From the IMG/VR virus record IMGVR_UViG_3300005534_000011, positions 1 through 64,000 of that record: a DNA stretch of 64,000 nt. The stretch is one strand, 5' to 3'. A model generated the notes under the pieces. That model made no database searches, was not told where the DNA came from, and saw nothing but the letters and a program-made list of their open reading frames with translations. Shown one piece after another: positions 7,038 to 15,295 of the stretch. Position 1 is the first letter of the stretch, and each line of letters opens with the position of its first letter. Origin of the DNA: a virus. The translations under genes and the position numbers were made by a program.

Positions 7038-7669
7038 TGGAATACAAAGACTATTTGGGCATCCCAATTAACCCCGGTGATTTTGTAGTGGCGGCGACGA
7101 ATCGCGGCTCCCTTGAAAAGTGTATCGTAATTGGCTACACACCAACCATGGTTCGTACAAGTTGTGGGTTGTATGGGCCAAAATATTGCATGGTTGCAAA
7201 TGAACAGTTGCAGATATCCGGTCAACAGGTTTGGATGGATGCAGAACGCCTGAAATATCAAGACAAACTTGATCATAAGATAGAAAAGCCAAAAATCAGT
7301 TGGCGCTATCTGGTTGGGGTTTTTACTGATACCTCAACCGGAAACAAGGTTGGATGTGTCCTAAAGCTGGATGGGACCACGATTGATCGGTTTAAGTCTG
7401 CCCGACAGGAATGGGTTAAAAATCGTGGGTATAACCCGGATACTGCATATTATTTGCAGCATGTTTACAAAGGTTATAAAGCGGTTCCCAATGGGTACAT
7501 CGAAGAGTTTGATAGAGGATACAGTCGGTACGATAAAGGTGATTCATTAGCCACAATCAAAATCCACGGTATGCAAGATTGTATCGATAATCCAATGCCA
7601 CTGGACCAATTTATGGTGGCTTTCCCAACATTCAATTTGGATACGCTTCGCAAAGACGGTAAAATCTGA
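7037..7669 (+). CDS. Hypothetical protein with N-terminal SH3-like segment, 210 aa
   Basis: Residues 1-60 (GIPINPGDFVVAAT, KCIVIGYTP) look like a small beta-barrel of the type also seen at 4460 and 20574. A second half (ISWRYLVGVF to DTLRKDGKI) is alpha/beta without known motifs. It overlaps the next gene by one base in TGATG. No enzymatic role can be suggested. Confidence 0.6.
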   Translation: MEYKDYLGIPINPGDFVVAATNRGSLEKCIVIGYTPTMVRTSCGLYGPKYCMVANEQLQISGQQVWMDAERLKYQDKLDHKIEKPKISWRYLVGVFTDTSTGNKVGCVLKLDGTTIDRFKSARQEWVKNRGYNPDTAYYLQHVYKGYKAVPNGYIEEFDRGYSRYDKGDSLATIKIHGMQDCIDNPMPLDQFMVAFPTFNLDTLRKDGKI

Positions 7670-8358
7670 TGAGCAAACGAATTCGAACTAAAAGATACTG
7701 GTATTTTGTGACTCAAGATTTTATGGGTAACAAAATGGATTTGTATCCACGGCTGCCTCACTCCGCAGGTGAAGATGAACCGCGTGTTAAACGCATCTGT
7801 GTTGCGCCAACTGCTGGACATTGTATGTCGGCAATTGTGATGCACCCAAGTGATCCGATTTATGTATATCGGACTGCTAGGCGAGTGACAGCGGAAAAGG
7901 CATGGGATGTTGGTGATTCGCCAATTACCCAAGAACATTTCATACGCCGTAAAAGTAAGTTCGAATTCGTTTCCGCAATTTCGCCTGAATGGGTCCGCGT
8001 TTACTCAAATCGTGGGGCATTCGATGATCGGGGGTACAAGCCCGGAGACAACGGCTACAAGGAACAGAAACGCCAGAAGGAACAATTGATCAGGGCTGTT
8101 GTCAAACTAGATCGGAGATTAGGTATTATCGCCGAATCCAATGAACTATTCCGATTTGAAGGTGAGCGAAAGCTGTTGGGTGATGTCTGGCCCACTCAAT
8201 CACCTTGGAATGACATGAACACCCGTGATTATGTTCTGGAAGTGACTGGGCTCAAGCCACCTCAACCTCCTAAGCAACTTGATGTGAAAGGGATGCTTGA
8301 ACGCTTGAACTCACACATTTCGGCGAGCTTAGAAACAAAACTACAGAATTCTGTTTAG
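7669..8358 (+). CDS. Hypothetical protein, 229 aa
   Basis: Basic protein starting MSKRIRTKRYW, with a long charged helix YKEQKRQKEQLIRAVVKL near the middle and a proline-rich LKPPQPPKQL close to the end. The last codons overlap the next promoter (8354-8382). No recognisable family. Confidence 0.6.
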   Translation: MSKRIRTKRYWYFVTQDFMGNKMDLYPRLPHSAGEDEPRVKRICVAPTAGHCMSAIVMHPSDPIYVYRTARRVTAEKAWDVGDSPITQEHFIRRKSKFEFVSAISPEWVRVYSNRGAFDDRGYKPGDNGYKEQKRQKEQLIRAVVKLDRRLGIIAESNELFRFEGERKLLGDVWPTQSPWNDMNTRDYVLEVTGLKPPQPPKQLDVKGMLERLNSHISASLETKLQNSV

Positions 8359-8382
8359 ATTTTTAGAAAACAGGTGTATGAT
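8354..8382 (+). promoter_or_regulatory. Promoter of the GATTCTGTTTAGA class
   Basis: TTTAGA (8354-8359), 17 bases, TATGAT (8377-8382) with TG upstream, preceded by ATTCTG. Drives the 8465 gene after a leader of about 75 bases. Confidence 0.65.
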
Positions 8383-8464
8383 GCACCTTAGCAACCCAAA
8401 GCGATAGACGATAATTTGGGTAAGGAATAATATCGGAATAAAATCAAACTAACGGTGAAGAAAG

Positions 8465-8674
8465 ATGAGCATTTATAAAAAGAGTTTGCATTACATCAAT
8501 ATGACCCTATCCATGATAGGCATCATGTTCAGTCTGTATATCATTGGGTGGGTGCAGGAAGACCATAATTTCATGATTGGTGCGTCGTGCTTCTTTCTGT
8601 TTTTGGGTTGTATGGTTGCCAGTACCCTTGGGTGGCTGAAATCTATACCCAAAAGAAATACACCGGGAGTTTGA
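8465..8674 (+). CDS. Small inner-membrane protein, two TM segments
   Basis: ATG 8465 after GAAGAAAG. Hydrophobic segments at about residues 12-30 and 38-58 with a short polar loop (QEDHN) and a basic C-terminus (KSIPKRN) point to a two-pass inner-membrane protein with both ends in the cytoplasm. No family recognised; phage proteins of this kind often act in exclusion or lysis control, but nothing here shows it. Confidence 0.65.
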   Translation: MSIYKKSLHYINMTLSMIGIMFSLYIIGWVQEDHNFMIGASCFFLFLGCMVASTLGWLKSIPKRNTPGV

Positions 8675-8728
8675 TGTTATTAGCGCCTGCAACGAGCTAT
8701 AGCGCCGATACACAAGCTTTTAAAACAG

Positions 8729-8791
8729 ACCCTATGCGTTGGTGTAGGGTATTTGATTAAATCGTCTATAGAGGCTCACAGAGCCTTATAG
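8729..8791 (+). promoter_or_regulatory. Two consecutive hairpins in the 8811 leader
   Basis: ACCCTA/TAGGGT (8729-8734, 8745-8750) and a longer stem pairing 8766-8777 with 8781-8791 (CTATAGAGGCTC against GAGCCTTATAG, one bulge, loop ACA). No T-run follows, so an mRNA structure or operator is more likely than a terminator. They lie 20-80 bases before the gene at 8811. Confidence 0.5.
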
Positions 8792-8810
8792 GCATTGTGA
8801 GAATTACATC

Positions 8811-9221
8811 ATGTTCAAACTAGAAGAAGTCTCCCAGAAAATCGCTGATCATTTGACCCGGCAGAAGGCTGTGTCTAAAAATATTGACGAACACTGCAAA
8901 TATCGCGGTGATAATGGTCTTATGTGCGCAGTCGGCTGCCTGATTACCGATACCGAATACAATTCAACCATCGAAGGACAAACCGTCATCGAACCCGGTG
9001 TTATGAAAATTGTATTGAGTTCAATCGCACCGGAACTTGGCGCAGCAGCAATGTACACAACCGGGGTTGATAAACTCACAGCTTTGCTGGGCATGTGGCA
9101 GGATTACCACGATAGCATTGATAGTGTTGAATACCAGCAATGGATCAAAACTCAAGATCCAGTCAACAGCCCTCAGACCTTCCATGAAACCCTGAAATCC
9201 AAAGGTTGCTTTGATGTCTAA
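8811..9221 (+). CDS. CAxG-motif protein 1 (YRG..GLxCAVGCLI type)
   Basis: The 136-residue protein contains CKYRGDNGLMCAVGCLITD (residues 29-47), the signature of a phage family without known function. The neighbouring protein at 9214 and the one at 18535 share it closely, and seven more proteins in the window share the shorter C-A-x-G motif. The N-terminal helix (EEVSQKIADHLTRQK) is also conserved in its neighbour. Three cysteines could bind metal or form a catalytic site. A Shine-Dalgarno sequence is weak (GTGAGA, 13 bases upstream). Confidence 0.7.
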   Translation: MFKLEEVSQKIADHLTRQKAVSKNIDEHCKYRGDNGLMCAVGCLITDTEYNSTIEGQTVIEPGVMKIVLSSIAPELGAAAMYTTGVDKLTALLGMWQDYHDSIDSVEYQQWIKTQDPVNSPQTFHETLKSKGCFDV

Positions 9222-9606
9222 TTTGATCAAAATGTCGGAGACAATCCGCGACCACCTGACCAAGCAGCGGATGAAATCCATGGCAGCATATGGTGGAAAT
9301 ATGACACAGGATTGTGCATACCGTGGTGGAAACGGACTTATGTGCGCAGTCGGTTGTCTGATTACCGATGAAGCATATTTTGAAGGTTTGGAGGGCCATT
9401 GTGCAGACGATAACCGTGTCGTTGAAGCACTGTTCAATTCTCTTGGGTTTGAATTGACCGAAGATATGGTCAACCTGTGTATGGTCTGGCAAGGGTATCA
9501 TGATGACACTCATAATGGTTTTAGCTATCGTGGCTGGATTGACTACCAGCTTGACCGTACCAGTCCTGAAATGTTCCATATCCACATGATGGGATGTCAT
9601 TCCTAA
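9214..9606 (+). CDS. CAxG-motif protein 2, tandem paralogue of 8811
   Basis: ATG 9214, eight bases after AAAGG, overlaps the previous stop by 8 bases. Residues 1-15 (MSETIRDHLTKQR) and CAYRGGNGLMCAVGCLITD align directly with the preceding protein, as does the later WQ.YHD segment, so this is a tandem duplication that has diverged. Function unknown. Confidence 0.7.
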   Translation: MSNLIKMSETIRDHLTKQRMKSMAAYGGNMTQDCAYRGGNGLMCAVGCLITDEAYFEGLEGHCADDNRVVEALFNSLGFELTEDMVNLCMVWQGYHDDTHNGFSYRGWIDYQLDRTSPEMFHIHMMGCHS

Positions 9607-9806
9607 TGAAGCTTCTGATCGGCAACAATCAATGGACAACTGTTTGTGATGGGTGTAATCGAACCATCCACACCGGAACCTATGTTGTCGATCAAGACCT
9701 TTGCACCTATTGCATCAATATGGGGAATATCCGAAATGTCTTGGCTCAAGTGGCAATCCGGTCGGCAAGAGAGCGGCTACTCCAAACTCCTGCTATTGCA
9801 AGGTAA
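9606..9806 (+). CDS. Zinc-ribbon hypothetical protein, 66 aa
   Basis: Joined to the previous gene by TAATG. CDGC (residues 14-17) and CTYC (about 33-36) form a four-cysteine zinc site in an otherwise small protein; the C-terminus is a basic helix. No specific role. Confidence 0.6.
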   Translation: MKLLIGNNQWTTVCDGCNRTIHTGTYVVDQDLCTYCINMGNIRNVLAQVAIRSARERLLQTPAIAR

Positions 9807-10068
9807 GAAATTCGATTTCTGGCTCCTTCGGTTCACGGAAGGTTCTTGCATCAATTGGCATGTAGATAAAGTCTATGCAGGTAGGCATTTCCGATTGAAT
9901 GTTTATGTCAAGAGTGCTGAGATTGGTGGTGAATTCCGAACCACCGGATCAATCATCAAGAACAGATTCTTCTGTTTGTTTCGCCCGGATATTCACCGAC
10001 ATTCTGTAACGATGGTCAATAAAGGCTCTCGTTATGTATTATCATTTGGTTTTGTTTTAAAAGAGTAG
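9736..10068 (+). CDS. Minimal 2OG-Fe(II) dioxygenase-like protein
   Basis: ATG 9736 has GGGGAA upstream and gives a 110-residue protein. WHVD supplies the HxD pair (H42, D44), LNVYVKS and GGEF are the next strands, and RPDIHRHSV supplies the distal histidine (H87 or H89), followed by a candidate 2-oxoglutarate-binding arginine in GSRYVLSF (R99). This is the order of the double-stranded beta-helix of prolyl-4-hydroxylase-like enzymes, in a very short version. The gene overlaps the zinc-ribbon gene by 71 bases. Substrate unknown. Confidence 0.65.
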   Translation: MSWLKWQSGRQESGYSKLLLLQGKKFDFWLLRFTEGSCINWHVDKVYAGRHFRLNVYVKSAEIGGEFRTTGSIIKNRFFCLFRPDIHRHSVTMVNKGSRYVLSFGFVLKE

Positions 10069-10071
10069 ATT

Positions 10072-10563
10072 ATGATAACAATTCGCAAAAAGACTCCCAG
10101 TAAATCGTGGAAATTGATTCGTCAGAAAAGTACCGGTAATATTTTGACCGATGATCATTGTCTGTATCAGCAAGATCCGGCATATATCAAAAAACTGATC
10201 ATCGAAGCTCATGATGCAATCGCCAACGGTGGTACTGCACCCAATCATAAATTTGGCGCTTATTACTACTCGTTTACTGGAACTTTCGAAGACTACGAAC
10301 AACTGGATCATATTCCGGTAATGCGTGGTGAATTCGAATTTGATAGTATTCACAACGGCACCAGTAGCATTCAGATTTACTTCAAATCTCGTGCCGGTGG
10401 GAAATATACCCTGAAAGGTAATGATGCGAACAATTTCTTTCAGAAAGTTGGTCAGGGCAAAATTCGGATGTCTGGTGATGGGTTCTATGAATTCAATTTC
10501 ACTTTCACCAAATCGTCTACCAAGGTTTTCATGATCCTTGAGCCAGATAATGCTCATATCTAA
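10072..10563 (+). CDS. Hypothetical beta-rich protein, 163 aa
   Basis: The C-terminal two thirds alternate strands (GEFEFDSI, SIQIYFKSRAGGKYTLKG, FYEFNFTFTKSSTKVFMILEP), suggesting a beta-sandwich. The N-terminus is basic. No motif recognised. It sits four bases after the oxygenase gene and overlaps the next gene by 14 bases. Confidence 0.6.
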   Translation: MITIRKKTPSKSWKLIRQKSTGNILTDDHCLYQQDPAYIKKLIIEAHDAIANGGTAPNHKFGAYYYSFTGTFEDYEQLDHIPVMRGEFEFDSIHNGTSSIQIYFKSRAGGKYTLKGNDANNFFQKVGQGKIRMSGDGFYEFNFTFTKSSTKVFMILEPDNAHI

Positions 10564-10765
10564 ACCGACCTACGCCTACACAGGCACCGGGAAGAACAAG
10601 GGCGGCGTGTATGAATTGGTATTGGATTCCACGGAACACAATACCATCAAATGCGCCGGGACTCTGAAACACATAGAAGTGGTTATGTATCGAGATACCA
10701 CAACCCATCAGATTTATCTGAGGGAAAAATCCGACTTCCACAACAAAATGAAGCTCATTCAATGA
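10550..10765 (+). CDS. Hypothetical protein, 71 aa
   Basis: ATG 10550 with GAG seven bases upstream. Small beta-rich protein (YELVLDST, IKCAGTLKHIEVVMYRD). It ends in an ATGA overlap with the endonuclease gene, so the two are read from one message. Confidence 0.6.
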   Translation: MLISKPTYAYTGTGKNKGGVYELVLDSTEHNTIKCAGTLKHIEVVMYRDTTTHQIYLREKSDFHNKMKLIQ

Positions 10766-11337
10766 CTATATTAGTAGGTGGTATCGGTCGTTACGAAAAG
10801 GGCCGATACGCTGGGTGGTCGAGTGGTAAGAATACCAAAGAGTACAATTTGTGGGACTCAATGATCAAACGTTGTATCCCATGTGGTTCTGAGCAAATCC
10901 GCCATCCATCCTACATAGGATGTTCGGTTCATCTAGATTTTATCAAATTCCAAGACTTCGCTGAATGGTGCCAACATCAAATAGGATTTGGTAATGACGG
11001 CTGGGCATTGGATAAGGATATTCTCGTACCCGGTAACAAGGTCTACGGACCTGATACCTGTGCGTTTGTGCCACGGCAATTAAATCAATTGTTAACCCAC
11101 AAACGTTCGACTCAGGGTGAATATCCAACCGGTGTAGATCATCATAAACGCACTGGGAAGTATCGAGCTAGCATCGGGATCGACGGTGTGCAGACGCACA
11201 TTGGCTATTTTGAAACCCCAGAACAAGCAGAATGTGCTTATAAACAGGCCAAGCTATCGGATATCCGTAGACACGCTGAAATCTGGAAATCCAAATTGGA
11301 CCTTCGGGTCTATGAAAGGCTAATGAACTATGAATAA
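10762..11337 (+). CDS. HNH/AP2-type homing endonuclease 1
   Basis: The 191-residue protein has GCSVHLDFIKFQDFAEWC, then WALDKDILVPGNKVYGPDTC followed by FVP, the degenerate HNH core typical of phage intron-less homing enzymes, and a C-terminal AP2-like DNA-binding repeat (PTGVDHHKRTGKYRASIGI, YFETPEQAECAYKQAK). Paralogues lie at 23351 and 57805. Such enzymes cut related phage genomes lacking the gene and copy themselves by recombination. The gene fits its operon with ATGA overlaps, suggesting a clean insertion. Confidence 0.8.
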   Translation: MTILVGGIGRYEKGRYAGWSSGKNTKEYNLWDSMIKRCIPCGSEQIRHPSYIGCSVHLDFIKFQDFAEWCQHQIGFGNDGWALDKDILVPGNKVYGPDTCAFVPRQLNQLLTHKRSTQGEYPTGVDHHKRTGKYRASIGIDGVQTHIGYFETPEQAECAYKQAKLSDIRRHAEIWKSKLDLRVYERLMNYE

Positions 11338-11851
11338 AGTCACTACGAACACCGGACTGGAAATTTATGATATCCCAAAACTCGAACGATCCGATTGGGA
11401 ACATCTGGTCCCATTTGGATTTGCCTGCGGTGAATATATGTTTCGCTGCTCCGGCTGCAAGGAATGCTGGGAAGGTGTTGATAAGCGATCTTCTTATTGT
11501 TTTGAATGCGCCAAAACCAGACATGCCGAATATCGAGTCGAAATCGAAAATTTCGATCCGCTTGTTGAAATCCAGAAAGTCTCCCGAATCGTCGGGAACA
11601 CCCGAGAAAACCAGAAAGATGTTCTGGCTAGCGCCCTCGAAGAACTGGGAGAGCTTTCCGTTGAGGTTCGAATCGCCCACGGAACAAAACCCGGACCTGC
11701 CGGGGTTGATGGCATCGTAGGTGAAGCAATTGATGTTATCCTTTGCGGCTTCGACATGATCCATACCGAGCTTGGTGAATTGAACCCGGATGTCATCTAT
11801 CCGATCATGAAAAAGAAGCTCGCCAAGTGGCAGAGAAAATATTCGAAATAA
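11330..11851 (+). CDS. Zinc ribbon plus MazG-type NTP pyrophosphohydrolase
   Basis: Residues 36-65 hold four cysteines (CSGC, then CFEC) of a zinc ribbon. The C-terminal half has LEELGELSVEVRI and GEAIDVILCGFDMI, the ExxE and ExxxD metal-binding helices of all-alpha NTP pyrophosphohydrolases (MazG/dUTPase-like). These remove pyrophosphate from (d)NTPs or alarmone precursors. The fused N-terminal ribbon is unusual and may direct the enzyme to a nucleic acid or a partner. Last gene before a promoter. Confidence 0.75.
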   Translation: MNKVTTNTGLEIYDIPKLERSDWEHLVPFGFACGEYMFRCSGCKECWEGVDKRSSYCFECAKTRHAEYRVEIENFDPLVEIQKVSRIVGNTRENQKDVLASALEELGELSVEVRIAHGTKPGPAGVDGIVGEAIDVILCGFDMIHTELGELNPDVIYPIMKKKLAKWQRKYSK

Positions 11852-11856
11852 AAAGC

Positions 11857-11884
11857 TTGCACCCGGAACAGAATGCTGTATTCT
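11857..11884 (+). promoter_or_regulatory. Sigma70-type promoter
   Basis: TTGCAC (11857-11862), 16-base spacer, TATTCT (11879-11884) with TG just upstream. Leader of about 25 bases to ATG 11916. Confidence 0.7.
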
Positions 11885-11915
11885 GATCGAAATCAAACAC
11901 AGCAAGGAATGAATG

Positions 11916-12248
11916 ATGACCTCGGTTACCCCAATCTTCGATGCATTTGTTGAATTCTGTTCCGGTCGGCCCATGGCTCAACCAATCGACCATAGCTCCT
12001 ATACCACCTGTGCGGTAGGCCAGTTCTGGGTCTATAACTACCCTGATGGGTCCAACCATGACAACATCAGTGCATCTAGGTTGATGTGGAGAATGGTAGA
12101 CGAAATCGGATCGATTTCGTTGGAATTGATGAAAACATTCAACCAGTACATCGGCAATGCTGCGATGACTGGAAATATCCCAACCTTCGGCCATCTGGCG
12201 GCATGGTTGCATCGATTTCAACATGATGTAAAAGAGGCTTCGCAATGA
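11916..12248 (+). CDS. CAxG-motif protein 3 (TTCAVGQF type)
   Basis: AAGGA seven bases upstream selects ATG 11916. SSYTTCAVGQFWVYNY (about residues 27-42) is the short form of the CAxG motif shared with the proteins at 26522, 27523, 27858 and 28205. A second conserved feature is the closing segment FGHLAAWLHRF, matching YKDLADWLNSL at 26522. First gene of an operon running to about 15.3 kb. Confidence 0.65.
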   Translation: MTSVTPIFDAFVEFCSGRPMAQPIDHSSYTTCAVGQFWVYNYPDGSNHDNISASRLMWRMVDEIGSISLELMKTFNQYIGNAAMTGNIPTFGHLAAWLHRFQHDVKEASQ

Positions 12249-12445
12249 TTATGTGGACAATTGGTTACCTCCTGATGTGGGTAGTTGTTATCTGGGTCGG
12301 GTGTGTTGGTGTATTCGCAGCATTGGTCGGTAGTCAATTCCAGAAGGAATTGGGTTGGGTTGGGATTGTAATGATCCTTATCAGTGCCGGATGTGGGTGG
12401 AAATTGATGCAATGTATCAACATCACAGTTAACCTGCCGGTTTAA
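12245..12445 (+). CDS. Small membrane protein, two TM segments
   Basis: ATGA overlap with the CAxG gene. Hydrophobic stretches at residues 5-27 and 38-56, separated by SQFQKELGW. No domain recognised. A membrane gene directly downstream of a CAxG gene occurs again at 26842 and 28573. Confidence 0.6.
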   Translation: MIMWTIGYLLMWVVVIWVGCVGVFAALVGSQFQKELGWVGIVMILISAGCGWKLMQCINITVNLPV

Positions 12446-12453
12446 GGAATTGT

Positions 12454-12891
12454 ATGAAAACCGTAAAAATCAAAGATTTTCGTCAAGGTAAAACCTTCTA
12501 CTCCGTGATGGCATTCCCTCTCGATGATCGGATGAGGGGAAATGCTGAAGTTCAGGTGTATAACATCGAATCGATTGCCCATAAACATCCAAGTCGCGGC
12601 CCATCTGATACTATTTCTAGTTTTCTGAGGGATACCCTCTGGTTTAACACTAGTGAGTGGCGTAAGGATTATTTCACGAAGGTTCCAACACTTCGGAAAA
12701 GTTATCATTCCATTACCGATTCTGGTGTTGGTGTTGGCAAGACCAATTACAACTTCCACCGGGTGTTTAATACCCGGAAACAGGCCCAGCGGTATGCAGA
12801 TCGGATGAACTCCGGCTGCCTCACTCATGAAGAACGTATTCACGCTGAACATTTGAATGATCGTCGTATGATGGTTAGTTGGTACGACTAA
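12454..12891 (+). CDS. Hypothetical protein, 145 aa
   Basis: AAGGAATTGT precedes ATG 12454. Basic alpha/beta protein; HRVFNTRKQAQRYADRMNSG is a helix that resembles the end of small phage DNA-interacting proteins, but nothing specific. Joined to the next gene by TAATG. Confidence 0.6.
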   Translation: MKTVKIKDFRQGKTFYSVMAFPLDDRMRGNAEVQVYNIESIAHKHPSRGPSDTISSFLRDTLWFNTSEWRKDYFTKVPTLRKSYHSITDSGVGVGKTNYNFHRVFNTRKQAQRYADRMNSGCLTHEERIHAEHLNDRRMMVSWYD

Positions 12892-13184
12892 TGCACGTTC
12901 CTTATTCGATGGATGATAGCGAACCAGATTTGGGGTGTGGGTTTGGCGGTATCACTCAAGATGACCACAAAATAGGTTGGCGGGATTATGAAACCGTTCA
13001 TATCCCACCGGAACCAAAGCCTGAATTTGTGTTCATGACTGAAATGGATTTGGTGAAATCGGATGTGTTTATGAAGCATATCCGAATGGCGCTGAAGGGC
13101 AAAGATCGACAGATCCATGAACTCCGGCTTGAAATTCTTGAATTATCGCAAAGTCTTGGGCGGAAAATTATTGATAAGGGATAA
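12891..13184 (+). CDS. Hypothetical protein with C-terminal coiled coil, 97 aa
   Basis: An acidic, glycine-rich N-terminus (DDSEPDLGCGFGG) is followed by a helix with heptad leucines (KDRQIHELRLEILELSQSLG, residues 73-92). No family recognised. Confidence 0.6.
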   Translation: MHVPYSMDDSEPDLGCGFGGITQDDHKIGWRDYETVHIPPEPKPEFVFMTEMDLVKSDVFMKHIRMALKGKDRQIHELRLEILELSQSLGRKIIDKG

Positions 13185-13446
13185 TTGCGACGAATTCATA
13201 TTATTCGTTGAAGAATGCTCGTTTGATGGTGGTATTGACATATTCGAGCGGATCGCAGATGTAAACTGGAATAAACCAAATTCCGACCCTGATATCAGAA
13301 TCACTCGTATGTCATCTTATGGCCCTCAAACTCCGGGTGGTGAATATCATGGTGAATTTGATATAGGGAATATTACTTTCTGGTTTCATCTTGAATCCTC
13401 AAATATTCGGGGTGATGTAATGCACTCATGGGAAATGCACGAATGA
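13171..13446 (+). CDS. Hypothetical protein, about 91 aa
   Basis: Start uncertain. TTG 13171 (GGCGGA upstream) gives a 14-base overlap; ATG 13117 would overlap the previous gene by 68 bases, more than usual here. Acidic beta-rich protein ending FDIGNITFWFHLESS. Coupled to the next gene by ATGA. Confidence 0.5.
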   Translation: MIRDNCDEFILFVEECSFDGGIDIFERIADVNWNKPNSDPDIRITRMSSYGPQTPGGEYHGEFDIGNITFWFHLESSNIRGDVMHSWEMHE

Positions 13447-13664
13447 AAACTTGGTTGCGAAATCTGGTGGAACGTCCCCAGAATATGATGGAAATCGGAA
13501 ATGCTGCTATGATCGACCTCAATGAAGTGTCGGCTGTCTACAAAGAAGGGTTTTCACTGGTAATTCGAATCGGTGGTATGGGTGTGATCAAGCTCGAATC
13601 ACGCCAGTTGTACCAATCGGTTGATTACACCTATAAAGCTATTGCAGAAAGGTTGCTGAAATGA
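13443..13664 (+). CDS. Hypothetical protein, 73 aa
   Basis: ATG 13443. Mixed protein in which MIDLNEVSAVYKEGFSLVIRI and GVIKLESRQLY form a strand-turn-strand unit. No family recognised. ATGA overlap at both ends. Confidence 0.6.
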   Translation: MKTWLRNLVERPQNMMEIGNAAMIDLNEVSAVYKEGFSLVIRIGGMGVIKLESRQLYQSVDYTYKAIAERLLK

Positions 13665-14062
13665 TCATCAATAAAAATTCGTGGCACTACAAATTGGTCT
13701 GCCATTTCAGTTCCGGTTGGGCTGTACCTGATAGTTTGTGCCCATATGTCCGGGCACTCATTCTGTACATGCTCCTGTGTGTGGTAATGGCCTTTGGTGC
13801 AATTGCATTGGTAGTTGTGTTTATTTGGGGTCCGATCCAAACTTGGTTGGGCTGGGCTGGTTTGATGCAACTGAACGAAAACCAATATACTGCCGGGATT
13901 GTAGTTCACGGCATTTATGTAATGGGGTTTCTCAGTTGGCTCACCAAGAAGTTTTGGATTGACAAACCAACCAAAACTTCACCGCCGAAGGAACCATCTA
14001 TTTTTATGGAATACCTCAAGGCCAAGAAACAAAAGCTGTGCCCGATGTTGACTTTCAAGTAA
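13661..14062 (+). CDS. Membrane protein, two TM segments, 133 aa
   Basis: Hydrophobic segments at about residues 32-57 and 79-97. The loop between them (GPIQTWLGWAGLMQLNENQ) is short and the C-terminus is basic with KTSPPKEP and KAKKQK, so both ends should be cytoplasmic. No known family. Confidence 0.65.
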   Translation: MIINKNSWHYKLVCHFSSGWAVPDSLCPYVRALILYMLLCVVMAFGAIALVVVFIWGPIQTWLGWAGLMQLNENQYTAGIVVHGIYVMGFLSWLTKKFWIDKPTKTSPPKEPSIFMEYLKAKKQKLCPMLTFK

Positions 14063-14079
14063 TTACAGGAAATTAGAGA

Positions 14080-14274
14080 ATGAGTACAATTTTTACAAAC
14101 CCAAAAGGTGAAGTTGTTTGGGAACATCACGAAACCTTTACCCCACAAGTCGGGACCATGTATCAACAAGATGGTTGGGTATTCAAGGTTGATCATGTGG
14201 AGCTGCGGGTTATCGAAGATACTTCCGGCCCAATGGTGTTCAAACAACTCAAATCGTTTGTCAAGTTGGTATAA
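14080..14274 (+). CDS. Hypothetical protein, 64 aa
   Basis: ATG 14080 after AGGAAATTAGAGA. Beta-rich (GEVVWEHHETFT, YQQDGWVFKVDHVELRVIED), probably a small barrel. Joined to the next gene by TAATG. Confidence 0.6.
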   Translation: MSTIFTNPKGEVVWEHHETFTPQVGTMYQQDGWVFKVDHVELRVIEDTSGPMVFKQLKSFVKLV

Positions 14275-14462
14275 TGAACCTTACCGGGAACACCCGCTAT
14301 CGAAGTAACTGGTTGGGTAAGTTGATCCTTCAGGTTGAATATACCTATGAAGAATCCGGTTGTTATGATATGGATTGGCGTACTGTTATTCTCTGGAGAG
14401 ACGCAAAGGTCGAAGACCTAACCGGTATTAAGGTATTTTTGAGTAATCAAAATGATCAATGA
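14274..14462 (+). CDS. Hypothetical protein, 62 aa
   Basis: Small protein with strands KLILQVEYTYEESG and WRTVILWRDAKVEDL. No motif. Overlaps the next gene by 11 bases. Confidence 0.6.
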   Translation: MNLTGNTRYRSNWLGKLILQVEYTYEESGCYDMDWRTVILWRDAKVEDLTGIKVFLSNQNDQ

Positions 14463-14991
14463 AACTCTGTACACCTGCCATGCATGCAACGGCCATAGTC
14501 GATTTGAATACGATTTGAACCAATCGATTGATTGTGCTGTGTGCAAAGGTGAAGGTTACGTTCCTCTCGAACTGCTGGACGTTAAACCAGTCAAAGAATC
14601 GATTGACGAAATGTTCCAATGCAAAGGTATTTTAGCGATGGCTGGGGTAACCGAATTCTCCCAAGGTATGAGAGGGTCGATCCCATTCAAGATTGGGGAT
14701 AAGTTCAAAACCCTGCGCGGAATTGAAGTCGAATGCATCCAGCTCAGTGATACCAAAGGCTATGAAACCGCCCGGTTCTCTGATGGTGGATGGCGATATA
14801 ATCGGGATAGTGATCGTGGACGGGCAACCGCCAGCCGCTGGGATGACCCATGGAACATTTTACCGAAATACCCGGAACCTACAGAACCTGTGTGGGGTCT
14901 ATGTCCACACAAAAAACAATCTGGTGGATGTAAATTCCACAACCTTCAATGTGGGTATCCAAAATGTGATACCACACCAACCGAGAAATAA
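14452..14991 (+). CDS. Zinc-finger protein with DnaJ-like CxxC pairs, 179 aa
   Basis: CHACNGHSRF (residues 9-18) and CAVCKGEGYV (28-37) are CxxCxG repeats as in DnaJ-type zinc fingers. A central GDKFKTLRGIEVECIQL strand pair and a second cysteine cluster at the end (CPHKKQSGGCKFH, CGYPKC) follow. Possibly two zinc modules around a small barrel. Function unknown. Confidence 0.65.
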   Translation: MINETLYTCHACNGHSRFEYDLNQSIDCAVCKGEGYVPLELLDVKPVKESIDEMFQCKGILAMAGVTEFSQGMRGSIPFKIGDKFKTLRGIEVECIQLSDTKGYETARFSDGGWRYNRDSDRGRATASRWDDPWNILPKYPEPTEPVWGLCPHKKQSGGCKFHNLQCGYPKCDTTPTEK

Positions 14992-14994
14992 AGA

Positions 14995-15285
14995 ATGATT
15001 ATCGCCCTCGCAATTTGCACCGACAAACAACTGTTCCAATTCGTTCGTGAACTCCCATCTGATTATCCGACTGATGACGAAACTGCATCGGTGATTGCTG
15101 GATACGCCCTTGACAATCTCTCGAAGTCGTGCGACCAAACCGAAGTGTTTACCAACGCAATGGTTACCACTCTTCAGGTAGAAGATCAAGGATTTGCAAA
15201 TCTGATTCGGAATTGGATTTACAAACACCTCGAAGTCGAACCGACCAAGGTGTCCGCAGTTCATACAGCTCAACAAGCTGAGTGA
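14995..15285 (+). CDS. Hypothetical helical protein, 96 aa
   Basis: Starts three bases after the previous stop. All-helical acidic protein (ASVIAGYALDNLSKS, FANLIRNWIYKHLEV). Last gene of the operon, 10 bases before a terminator. No family recognised. Confidence 0.6.
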   Translation: MIIALAICTDKQLFQFVRELPSDYPTDDETASVIAGYALDNLSKSCDQTEVFTNAMVTTLQVEDQGFANLIRNWIYKHLEVEPTKVSAVHTAQQAE

Positions 15286-15295
15286 TTTGATAAAA

